Program-made: the position numbers and the translations under genes
In this document: positions 16,234 through 27,012 of the stretch, piece by piece
How positions within the stretch are numbered: the stretch's first letter is position 1
Layout of the letters: the number at the start of each line of letters is the position of its first letter
NCBI GenBank assembly: GCA_028820505.1
Contig: JAPPIT010000225.1
Location: 64,356 to 128,355 of the forward strand
Origin: Defluviicoccus sp.
GTDB lineage: Bacteria > Pseudomonadota > Alphaproteobacteria > MPNO01
Length of the DNA: 64,000 nt
Direction: 5' to 3'
Notes under the pieces: generated by a model
What the model was told of the DNA's origin: nothing
What the model saw: only the letters and a program-made list of their open reading frames with translations
The model's database searches: none

Positions 16234-17283
16234 ATGCCGATGCGCCCGCGCGAAAATCCGGTTCTGCTGGGCCACGAAGCGGCGGAGGCGGTCTTCCTGT
16301 CCGCCTGGCGTTCGGGACGGGTGCCGCATGCCTGGCTGATCGCGGGACCGCGAGGCATCGGCAAGGCGACGCTCGCCTTCAGGATCGCGCGTTTCGTTCT
16401 CGCCGGCGGCGACGCGGGGCAGGGCGGTTCCCTCGCGGTCGCGGAGGATCGTCCGGTGTTTCGCCGCGTCGCGTCGGGCGGTCATTCCGACCTGCTCACG
16501 CTTTCCCGAGACCTCGCGGGAGACAGGCCGAAGACATCCATCGAGGTCGACGCGGTGCGCGCGGCCGGCGACTTCGTGCATCTGACCGCGGCCGAAGGGG
16601 AATGGCGTGCGGTCGTCGTGGACAGCGCCGACGAACTCAACCTGAACGCCGCCAACGCGCTTCTCAAAATACTTGAGGAACCATCGGACAATACGCTGAT
16701 ATTACTCGTTTCCCACTCACCGGGCCGGCTGCTTCCGACGATCCGCTCGCGATGCTGCCGCCTGCCGCTCGACCGGGTTCCGGACGACGCCATGCGCGAG
16801 ATCCTGACGCGCGGCGGGGCAGGGGCCGGGCTCGGGGACCTCGCGCGGCTGCTCGCGGTCGCCGAGGGCAGCCCGGGGCGCGCGTTCGCGCTGCTGGAGG
16901 CCGGGGGACTCGAACTGCTGGACACCGTCGTCGGCTTCGCCGCCACGCTCCCCGATCTCGATCTGCCGGCGCTGCACGAATTCTCCGATCGTCTCGCGCG
17001 GCGCGACGCGGAGCCGGCCTACCGGACGGCCATGCAGCTCTTCCTGTGGTGGATCGCGCGCATCGCGCGGGCGGGCGCCGACGGCGGCCTTGCGGGCGGA
17101 GAAATCGTCGAGGGAGAAGCCGAGACCGCCTCGAAGATCGCCGCCCGCGCCGGTCTTGATCGCCTTGCCGCGCTGTGGGAGAAGTGTGCCCGGCTGATCG
17201 ACCGGGCCGAAAGCGTCAATCTCGACCGCAAGCAGGTCGTGCTGGGCGCGTTCCGGCAACTGCAATCCGCGATGCGCGTCTGA
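16234..17283 (+). CDS. holB: DNA polymerase III subunit delta'
   Basis: The 349-residue clamp-loader subunit has HAWLIAGPRGIGKATLAFRIARFV, a P-loop-like sequence, and SADELNLNAANALLKILEEPSDNTLILLVSHSPGRL, cut here to its key blocks NAANALLKILEEP and SHSPGRLLPTIRSRC. The SRC motif supplies an arginine finger to neighbouring subunits. It has no zinc-binding cysteine quartet in the ATPase domain, as is common for alphaproteobacterial delta'. The ATG chosen has GGGGACGAGGG just upstream; an ATG ten codons earlier overlaps tmk. It is followed by metG after 25 bases. Confidence 0.93.
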   Translation: MPMRPRENPVLLGHEAAEAVFLSAWRSGRVPHAWLIAGPRGIGKATLAFRIARFVLAGGDAGQGGSLAVAEDRPVFRRVASGGHSDLLTLSRDLAGDRPKTSIEVDAVRAAGDFVHLTAAEGEWRAVVVDSADELNLNAANALLKILEEPSDNTLILLVSHSPGRLLPTIRSRCCRLPLDRVPDDAMREILTRGGAGAGLGDLARLLAVAEGSPGRAFALLEAGGLELLDTVVGFAATLPDLDLPALHEFSDRLARRDAEPAYRTAMQLFLWWIARIARAGADGGLAGGEIVEGEAETASKIAARAGLDRLAALWEKCARLIDRAESVNLDRKQVVLGAFRQLQSAMRV

Positions 17284-17308
17284 CCGCGCCCGAGCACCGG
17301 AGGGCGAG

Positions 17309-18880
17309 ATGTCCGACGACAAGCGCTTCTACCTGACAACGCCGATCTACTACGTCAACGACTCGCCGCATATCGGGCACGCCTACACCACGCTTGCCTG
17401 CGACGCGCTCGCGCGCTTCATGCGGCTCGACGGCTATGACGTGTTCTTCCTGACCGGGACGGACGAGCACGGCCAGAAGGTCGAGAAATCGGCCCAGGCG
17501 GCGGGCATCGACCCGCAGGTCTTTACCGACCGCGTGTCGGAGAATTTCCGCGAACTCGCGAAGGCGATGAATTTCTCCAACGACGCGTTCATCCGCACGA
17601 CCGAACCGCGTCATGCCCGGGCCTCGCAGGCGATCTGGCAGGCCCTGATGGACAATGGCCACATCTATCTCGGCAGCTATTCCGGCTGGTACGCGGTACG
17701 CGACGAGGCGTTCTACGACGAGAGCGAGCTCACCGAGGACGAGGAAGGGATCAAGCGCGCGCCTTCTGGCGCCGAGGCGGAGTGGGTCGAGGAACCCAGC
17801 TATTTCTTCGATCTGTCCAAGTGGCAGGACCGGCTGCTCGCGTTCTACGACGCGAATCCGGATTTCATCGCGCCGCCGTCCCGCCGCAACGAGGTGGTGA
17901 GCTTCGTCAAGGGCGGGCTCAAGGATCTCTCGGTCTCGCGCACCAGCTTCAAGTGGGGCGTGCCGGTGCCCGGCGACGCCGATCACATCATGTATGTGTG
18001 GCTCGACGCGCTGACCAACTACGCCACGGCGATCGACTACCCGGACAAGGATTCACACGCGTTTTCAAGCTATTGGCCATGCGATCTTCACATGGTGGGC
18101 AAGGATATCCTGCGCTTCCACGCGGTCTACTGGCCGGCCTTCCTGATGGGCGCCGGCATCGATCCGCCCAAGCGGGTCTTCGCGCATGGCTGGTGGACCA
18201 ACGAGGGCCAGAAGATCTCGAAATCGATCGGCAACATCATCGATCCGTTCGACGTGGTCGAGCGCTACGGCCTCGACCAGCTGCGCTACTTCCTGCTGCG
18301 CGAGGTGCCGTTCGGCAATGACGGCGACTTCTCGCACCGCGCCATGGTGAACCGCATCAACGGCGACCTCGCCAACGATCTCGGCAACCTGGTCCAGCGC
18401 GTCACATCCATGATCCACCGCTATTTCGACGGCACGATGCCGGTGCACGAGGGCGGGCACAGGGACCCCGACGGGGAACTTCTCGACGCGGCTTCCGGGC
18501 TCCTCGAAACCTGCCGCGACCGGATGCGCGCCCAGGCCTTTCACGAGGCGCTGGACGCGGTCTGGTCGGTGATCCGCCAGGCCAACGCCTATGTCGACCG
18601 TCAGGCGCCCTGGGCATCGATCAAGGAAGACAGGATTCGCACCGCCGCGGTGCTCGCGACGCTGGTCCAGACGATCCGCCGCGTCGCGATCGTGCTGCAG
18701 CCCTTCATGCCGGACTCGGCGGGCCGCATCCTCGATCAGCTGGCCGCGGACCCCGAACGCCGGACGTTCGCCAATCTGGGCTCGGCCGACAACGTGCCCG
18801 TGGGGACGGCGCTCCCCAAACCGACCCCGGTCTTTCCCCGGCTGCAGGAGGAGAAAGCCGCCGGGGAGGCGTCCGCCTGA
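17309..18880 (+). CDS. metG: Methionine--tRNA ligase
   Basis: The 523-residue class I synthetase has the HIGH motif in DSPHIGHAYTTLACD and KMSKS in QKISKSIGN. The zinc-knuckle region between them lacks cysteines (GWYAVRDEAFYDESEL), so it is of the zinc-free form, and the C-terminal tRNA-binding/dimerisation domain is absent. It charges initiator and elongator tRNA-Met in the cytoplasm. The ATG is preceded by GGAGGGCGAG. The stop overlaps the tatD start as TGATG, consistent with coupling. Confidence 0.96.
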   Translation: MSDDKRFYLTTPIYYVNDSPHIGHAYTTLACDALARFMRLDGYDVFFLTGTDEHGQKVEKSAQAAGIDPQVFTDRVSENFRELAKAMNFSNDAFIRTTEPRHARASQAIWQALMDNGHIYLGSYSGWYAVRDEAFYDESELTEDEEGIKRAPSGAEAEWVEEPSYFFDLSKWQDRLLAFYDANPDFIAPPSRRNEVVSFVKGGLKDLSVSRTSFKWGVPVPGDADHIMYVWLDALTNYATAIDYPDKDSHAFSSYWPCDLHMVGKDILRFHAVYWPAFLMGAGIDPPKRVFAHGWWTNEGQKISKSIGNIIDPFDVVERYGLDQLRYFLLREVPFGNDGDFSHRAMVNRINGDLANDLGNLVQRVTSMIHRYFDGTMPVHEGGHRDPDGELLDAASGLLETCRDRMRAQAFHEALDAVWSVIRQANAYVDRQAPWASIKEDRIRTAAVLATLVQTIRRVAIVLQPFMPDSAGRILDQLAADPERRTFANLGSADNVPVGTALPKPTPVFPRLQEEKAAGEASA

Positions 18881-19668
18881 TGCTGGTCGACAGCCATTGC
18901 CACCTCGATTTCGACGCCTTCGATGGCGACCGGGCCGAGGTCCTCGAGCGGGCGTCGGCGGCGGGCGTCGGCCGCGTGGTGACGATCTGCACGCGGCTCA
19001 CCGAGTTCGAACGGGTGCGGGCGCTCGCGCGCGATCACCGGGCGGTCGACTGCTCGGTCGGCATCCATCCGCACAATGTCGAGGACGAGGGAACCGCGGA
19101 GACCGCCCGGCTGGTCGCGCTCGCCGCCGAACCCGAGGTCGTCGGTATCGGCGAGACCGGCCTCGACTTCTACTACGATCACAGCCCGCGCGAAGATCAG
19201 CGCGCCAGCTTTCGCAACCACATCGCAGCCGCGCGCGAGACCGGCCTGCCGCTGATCGTCCACACCCGGGACGCGGACGACGAAACGGCGGCGATTCTTT
19301 CGGAAGAGATGGGCGAGGGGGCATTTCCCGGGGTCATCCACTGCTTCAGCGCCGGCCCCGCGCTCGCCGAAACGGCGATCGAACTCGGGCTTTACATATC
19401 CTTTTCCGGGATCGTGACGTTCAGGAAATCGGACGAATTGCGCGGGATCGCGGCTGAAGTTCCGCTCGATCGCATGCTGGTGGAGACCGATGCGCCCTAT
19501 CTCGCGCCCGTGCCGAGGCGGGGAAAGCGAAACGAGCCCGCCTTCGTCGCCCACACCGCCGCCGCCATCGCCCAAATCAAGGGCATCGACGTGGATGCGA
19601 TTTCTCAACAAACTACAGATAACTTCTTCCGGTTGTTCAGGAAATCGGCTTTCCGCGCCGGCCTATGA
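18880..19668 (+). CDS. tatD: TatD-family metal-dependent hydrolase (DNase)
   Basis: The 262-residue TIM-barrel hydrolase carries all metal ligands of the family: VDSHCHLDF at the N-terminus, GETGLDFYYDHS, VHTRDADDET, HCFSAGP and ETDAPYLAP. Members act as 3'-5' exonucleases or phosphodiesterases. The ATG overlaps the metG stop and its own end overlaps the next gene by ATGA. The metG-tatD-MBL hydrolase-mazG order is usual in this class, which supports an old conserved operon. Confidence 0.93.
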   Translation: MLVDSHCHLDFDAFDGDRAEVLERASAAGVGRVVTICTRLTEFERVRALARDHRAVDCSVGIHPHNVEDEGTAETARLVALAAEPEVVGIGETGLDFYYDHSPREDQRASFRNHIAAARETGLPLIVHTRDADDETAAILSEEMGEGAFPGVIHCFSAGPALAETAIELGLYISFSGIVTFRKSDELRGIAAEVPLDRMLVETDAPYLAPVPRRGKRNEPAFVAHTAAAIAQIKGIDVDAISQQTTDNFFRLFRKSAFRAGL

Positions 19669-20435
19669 AGGTCACCGTCCTCGGCTGCGGCAGCTCCCAG
19701 GGCGTGCCGATGATCGGCGGCCATTGGGGCGACTGCGACCCCGGCAACCCGCGCAACCGGAGACGACGCCCGTCGATTTTCGTGCAATGGGACGGCGTCA
19801 ACATCCTCGTCGACACGTCGCCCGACCTCCGCGCGCAGGCCCTGGACGCGGGAATCGATCGGATCGACGCCGTCCTGTTCACTCACGCCCATGCCGACCA
19901 CGTGCACGGCATCGACGACCTTCGCGGCATCTGGCGCGGCACCGGGGAGGACATCGACGTCTACGCCGAGCCGGAGGTGCTGGACGAGATCCTGGGCCGG
20001 TTTCCGTACCTGTTCCACGGAATGCGCGGGCCCGAACGCAACTATCCGCCGTTCCTGCGGCCCCACGCCATCGACGGACCGATCGAGACGCAGGGCTTGA
20101 CGATCGTCCCGTTCGAGCAGGACCACGGCATCTGTGCCTCGACGGGCTTCCGCTTCGACGGTTTCGCGTATTCGACCGACGTGGTGCGACTGTCGGAGGA
20201 AAGCCTCGACCTGATCGCCGGCATCGATACCTGGCTCGTCGATTGCCTGCGGCTGCATCGAGCGCATCCCACGCACGCGCACTGGCCGGTGACCAGCGCC
20301 TGGCTCGACCGCGTGCGCCCGCGGCGCGCGGTCCTGACCCACATGAACCATCATGCGGACTACAACGCGATGCAGGCGGCGACGCCCGACGATGTCGAGC
20401 CGGCCTACGATGGAATGCCGATTGAAGTTCCATAA
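19665..20435 (+). CDS. Metallo-beta-lactamase-fold hydrolase (PhnP-like)
   Basis: The 256-residue protein begins VLGCGSSQGVPMIGGHWGDCDP and contains the metal motif THAHADHVHGIDDLR, FEQDHGICAS, and HMNHHADYN near the end. This matches the PhnP-like phosphodiesterase branch rather than beta-lactamases. The likely reaction is hydrolysis of a cyclic or linear phosphodiester. In this genome it stands away from phn genes and inside a translation/replication operon, so a role in phosphonate use is not supported. It overlaps the tatD end by ATGA. Confidence 0.88.
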   Translation: MKVTVLGCGSSQGVPMIGGHWGDCDPGNPRNRRRRPSIFVQWDGVNILVDTSPDLRAQALDAGIDRIDAVLFTHAHADHVHGIDDLRGIWRGTGEDIDVYAEPEVLDEILGRFPYLFHGMRGPERNYPPFLRPHAIDGPIETQGLTIVPFEQDHGICASTGFRFDGFAYSTDVVRLSEESLDLIAGIDTWLVDCLRLHRAHPTHAHWPVTSAWLDRVRPRRAVLTHMNHHADYNAMQAATPDDVEPAYDGMPIEVP

Positions 20436-20483
20436 GATATATTATGCGACAAATCAGTGCAGGTTCGACCGGGAACGCGGGCG

Positions 20484-21305
20484 ATGAATGAAGCGGACGA
20501 AAAAGAAGACCCCACCCCTATCGAAGCGCTCCTGGCGCTGATGACCCGGCTGAGGGACCGCGAGAACGGTTGCCCCTGGGACGCGGTGCAGACTTTCGCG
20601 ACGATCGCGCCGTACACGATCGAGGAAGCCTACGAGGTGGCGGACGCGATCGCCCGGGAGGATCTCACGGGTCTCGAGGAAGAGCTTGGAGACCTCCTCC
20701 TCCAGGTCGTCTTTCACGCCGAGATGGCGCGCGAGGCCGGCGCCTTCGACTTCGATTCGGTCGCCCGCAAGATCACAGACAAGATGCACCGGCGGCATCC
20801 TCACGTCTTCGGCGACGCTGCGAAGAACGGCGACCTGCGCCCGGCCTGGGAAGCGATGAAGGCACGGGAACGGCGGGACAAGGCGGGAACGAAGGCCGCG
20901 CGGTCGAGCGCGCTCGATGGGGTGGCGTTCGCCCTGCCCGCCCTGATGCGCGCCCGGAAGCTTCAGGAACGCGCGGCCCGCGTCGGTTTCGACTGGCCGG
21001 ACATGGCATCGACCCTCGCCAAGGTCGATGAAGAGCTCGACGAGTTGAAGGGTGCAATCGGTGACGATGGCGGCAAGGCCGAGCTCGCGGAGGAGATCGG
21101 CGATCTGTTATTCGCCTGCGTCAACGTCGCCCGGCGGCTCGGTATCGATCCGGAAGAGGCTCTGCGCGGCTGCAACGACAAATTCGTGCGCCGTTTCAGC
21201 TATGTAGAAGACGAACTTGCCAGAACAGGAAAGGCGCCGGAAGATTCGACGCTCGAAGAAATGGACGCGCTCTGGGAGGACGCCAAGACGCGCGAGCGCG
21301 CCTAG
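20484..21305 (+). CDS. mazG: Nucleoside triphosphate pyrophosphohydrolase MazG
   Basis: The 273-residue protein has two MazG repeats. The first begins PIEALLALMTRLRDRENGCPWD with EEAYEVADAI and LEEELGDLLLQVVFHAEMA (the E-x2-E/E-x-x-D metal motif); the second lies around VDEELDELKGAI and ELAEEIGDLLFACVNVAR. It hydrolyses non-canonical or surplus NTPs to NMP and pyrophosphate and can lower (p)ppGpp. I used the ATG at MNEADE rather than an in-frame GTG nine codons upstream. It ends the plus-strand operon and converges on the next gene with only 12 bases between. Confidence 0.93.
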   Translation: MNEADEKEDPTPIEALLALMTRLRDRENGCPWDAVQTFATIAPYTIEEAYEVADAIAREDLTGLEEELGDLLLQVVFHAEMAREAGAFDFDSVARKITDKMHRRHPHVFGDAAKNGDLRPAWEAMKARERRDKAGTKAARSSALDGVAFALPALMRARKLQERAARVGFDWPDMASTLAKVDEELDELKGAIGDDGGKAELAEEIGDLLFACVNVARRLGIDPEEALRGCNDKFVRRFSYVEDELARTGKAPEDSTLEEMDALWEDAKTRERA

Positions 21306-21317
21306 GACTCATCCCGG

Positions 21318-22190
21318 TCAGTCCTCGCTCAGCAGGATCATCAGGCTCGACGTGTCGTAGCGGTTGCCGCCGCGGGCCTGGACGTGCTTGTAAAACTGAT
21401 CGACCACCGCGGTCAGCGGAAGGCGGGCGCCGTTCCGGTCCCCCTCCTCCAGCGCGATGCCGAGATCCTTGCGCATCCAGTCGACCGCGAAGCCGTAATC
21501 GTATTTCCCGGCGAGCATCGTCGCCGCCCGGTTTTCCATCTGCCAGGACTGCGCGGCGCCGCCTGAGATGACCTCGACCGCGCGTTCGGCGTCGAGCCCC
21601 GCGCGGACCGCGAAGTTGAGGCCTTCCGACAGCCCCTGAACGATGCCCGCGATGCATATCTGGTTGACCATCTTGGTGAGCTGGCCGTTTCCGGCCGGCC
21701 CCATGTGGACGATGGTGCGTCCGTAGGCGCCCATCACGGGCTCGGCGCGGGCGAACGCCGCGTCGTCGCCGCCGACCATGATCGTCAGCACGCCGTTCTC
21801 GGCCCCCGCCTGGCCGCCGGACACCGGGGCGTCGAGAAAGCCGATGCCGGCGTCCTTCGCCGCCGCGTCGACCTCGCGCGCGACGGTCGCCGACGTCGTG
21901 GTGTGGTCGACCAGCACCGTCCCCTCGCCCATCCCGGCGAGCGCGCCGTCCGGACCCAGGATCACGGCGCGGAGGTCGTCGTCGTTGCCGACGCAGGAGA
22001 ACACGAAGTCGGCGCCGTCCGCGGCTGCCGCCGGCGTCGCGGCGCTCTTGCCCCCGTGCTGTCCGGTCCAGCTCTCCGCCTTCGCGGCGGTTCGGTTGTA
22101 GACGGTGACGTCATGGCCCTTGGCCGCCAGATGCCCGGCCATCGGAAAGCCCATCACGCCAAGCCCCAGGAATGCGACGGATGCGGTCAT
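21318..22190 (-). CDS. NAD(P)-dependent beta-hydroxyacid dehydrogenase (3-hydroxyisobutyrate dehydrogenase / tartronate semialdehyde reductase family)
   Basis: The 290-residue enzyme has the N-terminal nucleotide motif FLGLGVMGFPMAGHL, the substrate loop FLDAPVSGGQAGAENG and the catalytic lysine in GQLTKMVNQ. It could act on 3-hydroxyisobutyrate, tartronate semialdehyde or a related small hydroxyacid; the sequence alone does not separate these. The start at MTASVAFLGLG is the natural one; the frame stays open upstream only as noncoding read-through. It lies downstream of an inositol-monophosphatase-family gene on the same strand, 76 bases apart. Confidence 0.9.
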   Translation of the reverse strand: MTASVAFLGLGVMGFPMAGHLAAKGHDVTVYNRTAAKAESWTGQHGGKSAATPAAAADGADFVFSCVGNDDDLRAVILGPDGALAGMGEGTVLVDHTTTSATVAREVDAAAKDAGIGFLDAPVSGGQAGAENGVLTIMVGGDDAAFARAEPVMGAYGRTIVHMGPAGNGQLTKMVNQICIAGIVQGLSEGLNFAVRAGLDAERAVEVISGGAAQSWQMENRAATMLAGKYDYGFAVDWMRKDLGIALEEGDRNGARLPLTAVVDQFYKHVQARGGNRYDTSSLMILLSED

Positions 22191-22266
22191 CGGATGCCCT
22201 GCCCCAGTTCTTCGTGGATGCGCCGGATCATAGGGAGAGCCCGGAGGCCGGGCAATCCGGGTCGGC

Positions 22267-23061
22267 TCACATGCCGAGCGAGCGTCGAATTCGCGGCGCG
22301 AGGCCGGCCCAGATCCGCTTCGTCGGCGCCAGCAGCAGGCCCTCCTGGTTCTTGCGGCCCGGCCGGTAGGCGCTGCCGTCGACGCAGGCGCTGTAACCGC
22401 CCGCTTCGGCATGAAGGAGCTGGCCGGCCGCGTGGTCCCACGGCTTCAGGCTTCGGTAGAACGCGAAATGCGTCCGCCCCTCCCCCAGCGCCAGATAGTC
22501 GAAGCCGCAGCATTTGTTGTAGGTGCGCGCCCGGAAACGGCCGCTGAAGGTCTTGTCCTTGTTGAGGCGCCAGCCGAAGGCGCCGGTCATCTCGGCGTCC
22601 GGCACGGGTTGGGCCACGCGGAGCCGGTCTCCGTCCCGCCAGGCACCTCCCCCGCGCTCCGCCACCGCGATCGATCCGGTCACCGGATCGTATATCCATC
22701 CGGCGACGGTCTCGCCGTCGACCGCCAGCGCGATCATCACCGCGAAGCAGGCCTTCCCCTCGGAGAAATTGGCCGTGCCGTCGATCGGGTCGACCACCCA
22801 GACCGGTCCCGGCCGGTTGAGCGCATCCAGCGTTTCCGGCGCTTTTTCCGAGGCCTCCTCCGCGACGATGCCGGAGCCCGGAAGGATCGCGGCGAGCCCG
22901 TCGGAGAGCGCCGCCTCCGCTCTTTCGTCCGCCACCGTAACGACCGCGCCGGAGCGCTTCTCCCAGGACTCGCGGTCGCCGAGAGCGCGAAAGCGAGGCA
23001 GGATCTCGGCTTCCGCCACGCTGCGCATCAGTCCGGTGACGGCGTCGATGTCGACGTTCAT
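22267..23061 (-). CDS. Inositol monophosphatase family protein
   Basis: The 264-residue phosphatase has the lithium-sensitive family motifs: acidic pair AEEASE near residues 68-71, WVVDPIDGTANFSEG at about 88-102, and WDHAAG near residue 216. Mg2+-dependent substrates of close relatives include myo-inositol phosphate, histidinol phosphate and 3'-phosphoadenosine 5'-phosphate. Which applies is open; no his genes are near. It is separated from groEL upstream by a strong hairpin, so it likely has its own promoter. Confidence 0.88.
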   Translation of the reverse strand: MNVDIDAVTGLMRSVAEAEILPRFRALGDRESWEKRSGAVVTVADERAEAALSDGLAAILPGSGIVAEEASEKAPETLDALNRPGPVWVVDPIDGTANFSEGKACFAVMIALAVDGETVAGWIYDPVTGSIAVAERGGGAWRDGDRLRVAQPVPDAEMTGAFGWRLNKDKTFSGRFRARTYNKCCGFDYLALGEGRTHFAFYRSLKPWDHAAGQLLHAEAGGYSACVDGSAYRPGRKNQEGLLLAPTKRIWAGLAPRIRRSLGM

Positions 23062-23126
23062 CGGGGTACCCGGCAGGTTCGGCGACCCGAGGGTTAGTGC
23101 GGCGGCGGCGCGATGGCAACCGAATA

Positions 23127-23152
23127 AGAAGGGCCGCCCTGGGGCGGCCCTT
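23127..23152 (-). terminator. Rho-independent terminator downstream of groEL
   Basis: An 11-base-pair perfect stem (GAAGGGCCGCC / GGCGGCCCTTC) with a four-base loop lies 48 bases past the groEL stop. On the minus strand it is followed by TTATTC, a short and imperfect U-tract. It should end the groESL transcript before the inositol-monophosphatase-family gene. Confidence 0.75.
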
Positions 23153-23199
23153 CCCTACTCCACGCCCGGCCGGTACGCGCGGCCGGCTTGAAAAGACAG

Positions 23200-24852
<1,653 letters not shown>

Positions 24853-25140
24853 TTACTCGATGATGCCCATGATGTCGGACTCCTTCATGATGAGGAGGTC
24901 CTTGCCATCGATTTTCACTTCCGTGCCGGACCACTTTCCGTAAAGGATCCGGTCGCCCGCCTTGACGTCGAGCGCGGTGACCTTGCCGTCCTCGGAGCGC
25001 GCTCCGTTCCCGGCGGCGACGATCATCCCCTCCATCGGCTTTTCCTTCGCCGTGTCGGGGATGATGATGCCGCCGGCCGTCTTCTCCTCGGCATCCAGCG
25101 GCTCAACCAGCACACGATCGTGCAGTGGCCTGAGTTTCAT
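24853..25140 (-). CDS. groES: 10 kDa co-chaperonin GroES
   Basis: The 95-residue lid protein shows the GroES pattern [13 protein letters not shown], the mobile loop [17 protein letters not shown], and [21 protein letters not shown]. It caps GroEL in the presence of ATP. The ATG is preceded by a consensus AGGAGG, which excludes longer in-frame starts upstream. It is the first gene of the groESL operon under a CIRCE operator. Confidence 0.98.
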   Translation of the reverse strand: MKLRPLHDRVLVEPLDAEEKTAGGIIIPDTAKEKPMEGMIVAAGNGARSEDGKVTALDVKAGDRILYGKWSGTEVKIDGKDLLIMKESDIMGIIE

Positions 25141-25236
25141 TCCAAAACCTCCTGACTGGTCGAATGTCCCGGCGCGGCGGTAGCGCACGTCGCGCGACCC
25201 CGCATTCCGGATGAACGGAAGAGAGCGCCAACGGTG

Positions 25237-25263
25237 TTAGCACTCCCCCCTGTTGAGTGCTAA
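25237..25263. promoter_or_regulatory. CIRCE operator (HrcA binding site) of groESL
   Basis: A perfect match to the controlling inverted repeat of chaperone expression: TTAGCACTC, nine bases, GAGTGCTAA. It sits directly after the -10 box of the groES promoter, where bound HrcA repressor would block initiation. hrcA itself is not in the window. Heat-released derepression is the established mode for such sites. Confidence 0.97.
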
Positions 25264-25264
25264 C

Positions 25265-25293
25265 AAACTAGGCATCCGATCGGCGCCTGTCAA
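25265..25293 (-). promoter_or_regulatory. Housekeeping sigma-70-type promoter of groESL
   Basis: Read on the minus strand, TTGACA is followed after exactly 17 bases by TAGTTT. The predicted start of transcription falls inside the adjacent CIRCE repeat. This is the best promoter match seen in the window. Confidence 0.85.
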
Positions 25294-25327
25294 CGGTGTC
25301 GAGGAAATTCGCCGGCCGGTGGGAATA

Positions 25328-26665
25328 TCAGCCGTCGTCCCGGCGGAAACGCTCAAGACGTCCAAGGTGGGCGGGATCGAGCCCGACCCGGATATGCGCG
25401 CGAAGCCCGTCGTCCCTGCGGCTGAGCACCTCGCCGTAACGGTAGAGCCAGGCCAGCCGCGCGCCGTCGGCGAGGTCGACCTCGAGGTCGACGATCTTTC
25501 GCCGGGACCCGAACGCCGATTCGAGCCGATGCATCAGCCCCTCGACCCCCTCCCCCGTCAGCACCGAAACCGGGACCGCATCGTTGCGACCCGCCGCCAG
25601 ACCGGACAGGAGCGACCGCTCTTCCGGAGCGAGCTTGTCGATCTTGTTGTGCACCTCGACAAGAATTCCGTCGTCGGCGTCGATGCCGAGTTGGGAGAGC
25701 ACGTCGCCGACGTCGCGGCATTGGGCGTCGCTGTCCGGGTGGGCGACATCGCGGACATGGACGATCAGGTCGGCGTCCCGCACCTCCTCCAGGGTCGCCC
25801 GGAAGGCCGCGATCAGCATCGTCGGCAGTTGCGACACGAACCCGACGGTATCGGACAGGATGACCCGTCTTCCCGACGGCAGATCGAGTCCCCGCATGGT
25901 GGGGTCGAGGGTGGCGAAAAGGAGGTCTTCGGCGGCGACCTGCGAGTCCGTCAGACGGTTGAACAGCGTCGACTTGCCGGCGTTGGTGTAACCGACCAGC
26001 GCGGCCACCGGATACGGCACCCGGCGCCGCGCGGCGCGGTGCAGTCCCCTCGTCCGTTTCACCGTGTCCAGTTCGCGGCGGATTCGCACGATCCGCTCGT
26101 CGATCTGGCGGCGGTCCGCCTCGATCTGGGTTTCGCCGGGTCCGCCCATGAAACCGCGCCCGCCGCGCTGGCGCTCGAGATGCGTCCAGCTTCTTACAAG
26201 CCGGCTCCGCTGATAGGTCAGGTGCGCGAGCTCGACCTGGAGAACGCCCTCCCGGGTGCTCGCGCGCGCGCCGAAAATTTCGAGGATCAGCCCGGTGCGA
26301 TCGATGACCTTGCAGTGCCAGGCGCGTTCGAGATTGCGCTGCTGGACCGGGGTCAGCGCGGCATCCACGCAGATCAGATCGACCTCGAGCGCCTCGACCG
26401 TCTCGCTGAGCGCCTCCACGCTCCCGGCGCCGAAATAGGTCGACGGACGGCGCCGGGGCAGCGCGATCCGTTGGGCATGGACCACGTCCAGCCCGATCGC
26501 TCCGGCAAGACCCACCGCCTCTTCGAGCCTGGCATCGGGGCTTCGCGAATCGCCGCCGCGGCTCTTCGCATGGGGATGGATGACGACGGCGCGCCCGGTC
26601 GCCGCCGAGCCGTTTTTCCCGTCCGGACTATTCCGCAGCGTGTTCGGCCTCGCGCTTCTCGTCAT
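25328..26665 (-). CDS. hflX: Ribosome-associated GTPase HflX
   Basis: The 445-residue GTPase has an N-terminal HflX domain ([36 protein letters not shown]), the glycine-rich linker [15 protein letters not shown], and a G domain with G1 GYTNAGKST at about 225-233, G3 DTVGF and G4 NKID. It splits or rescues stalled 70S ribosomes, notably under stress. The chosen ATG lies inside the last 38 bases of hfq in another frame; no other start codon is seen before the conserved region. Position right after hfq is standard. Confidence 0.93.
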   Translation of the reverse strand: MTRSARPNTLRNSPDGKNGSAATGRAVVIHPHAKSRGGDSRSPDARLEEAVGLAGAIGLDVVHAQRIALPRRRPSTYFGAGSVEALSETVEALEVDLICVDAALTPVQQRNLERAWHCKVIDRTGLILEIFGARASTREGVLQVELAHLTYQRSRLVRSWTHLERQRGGRGFMGGPGETQIEADRRQIDERIVRIRRELDTVKRTRGLHRAARRRVPYPVAALVGYTNAGKSTLFNRLTDSQVAAEDLLFATLDPTMRGLDLPSGRRVILSDTVGFVSQLPTMLIAAFRATLEEVRDADLIVHVRDVAHPDSDAQCRDVGDVLSQLGIDADDGILVEVHNKIDKLAPEERSLLSGLAAGRNDAVPVSVLTGEGVEGLMHRLESAFGSRRKIVDLEVDLADGARLAWLYRYGEVLSRRDDGLRAHIRVGLDPAHLGRLERFRRDDG

Positions 26666-26885
26666 AGAGCTGTACCGGCGCGACCGGCATCACCGTCGAA
26701 ATGGCATGCTTGTAAACAAGCTGCGAATGCCCGTCGCGGCGCAGCAGAACGCAGAAATTGTCGAACCAGGTGACTATGCCCTGCAATTTGACGCCGTTGA
26801 CCAGAAAGACCGTGACCGGCGTCTTGTTCTTCCTGATGTGGTTGAGGAACGTGTCCTGGAGGTTTTGGGATTTTTCCGATGACAT
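26628..26885 (-). CDS. hfq: RNA chaperone Hfq
   Basis: The 85-residue Sm-like protein has [21 protein letters not shown] (RNA-binding Sm1, with the proximal-site QDxFLN), [17 protein letters not shown] and the Sm2 motif LVYKHAIS. It forms a hexamer that pairs small RNAs with mRNAs. The C-terminal tail is short, as is usual in alphaproteobacteria. Its end overlaps the hflX start by 38 bases in a different frame. A GAGCGGGA-type ribosome site precedes the ATG. Confidence 0.96.
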   Translation of the reverse strand: MSSEKSQNLQDTFLNHIRKNKTPVTVFLVNGVKLQGIVTWFDNFCVLLRRDGHSQLVYKHAISTVMPVAPVQLYDEKREAEHAAE

Positions 26886-27012
26886 TTTGGGTCCCGCTCT
26901 CTTCGAGTCTTGACTTCGAACCGTTGACGGCGGGACGCGACATGCGCACCCCGCCAACACACACAATCGCGGGATGATTACCGCAAAACCCGCGCGGGGG
27001 AAATAACCGTAG

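Noticed and set aside
22239-22253. Short hairpin GCCCGG-AGG-CCGGGC between the hydroxyacid dehydrogenase and inositol-monophosphatase-family genes
   Set aside because: Six-base stem with a three-base loop and no U-tract; too weak to call a terminator in GC-rich DNA.
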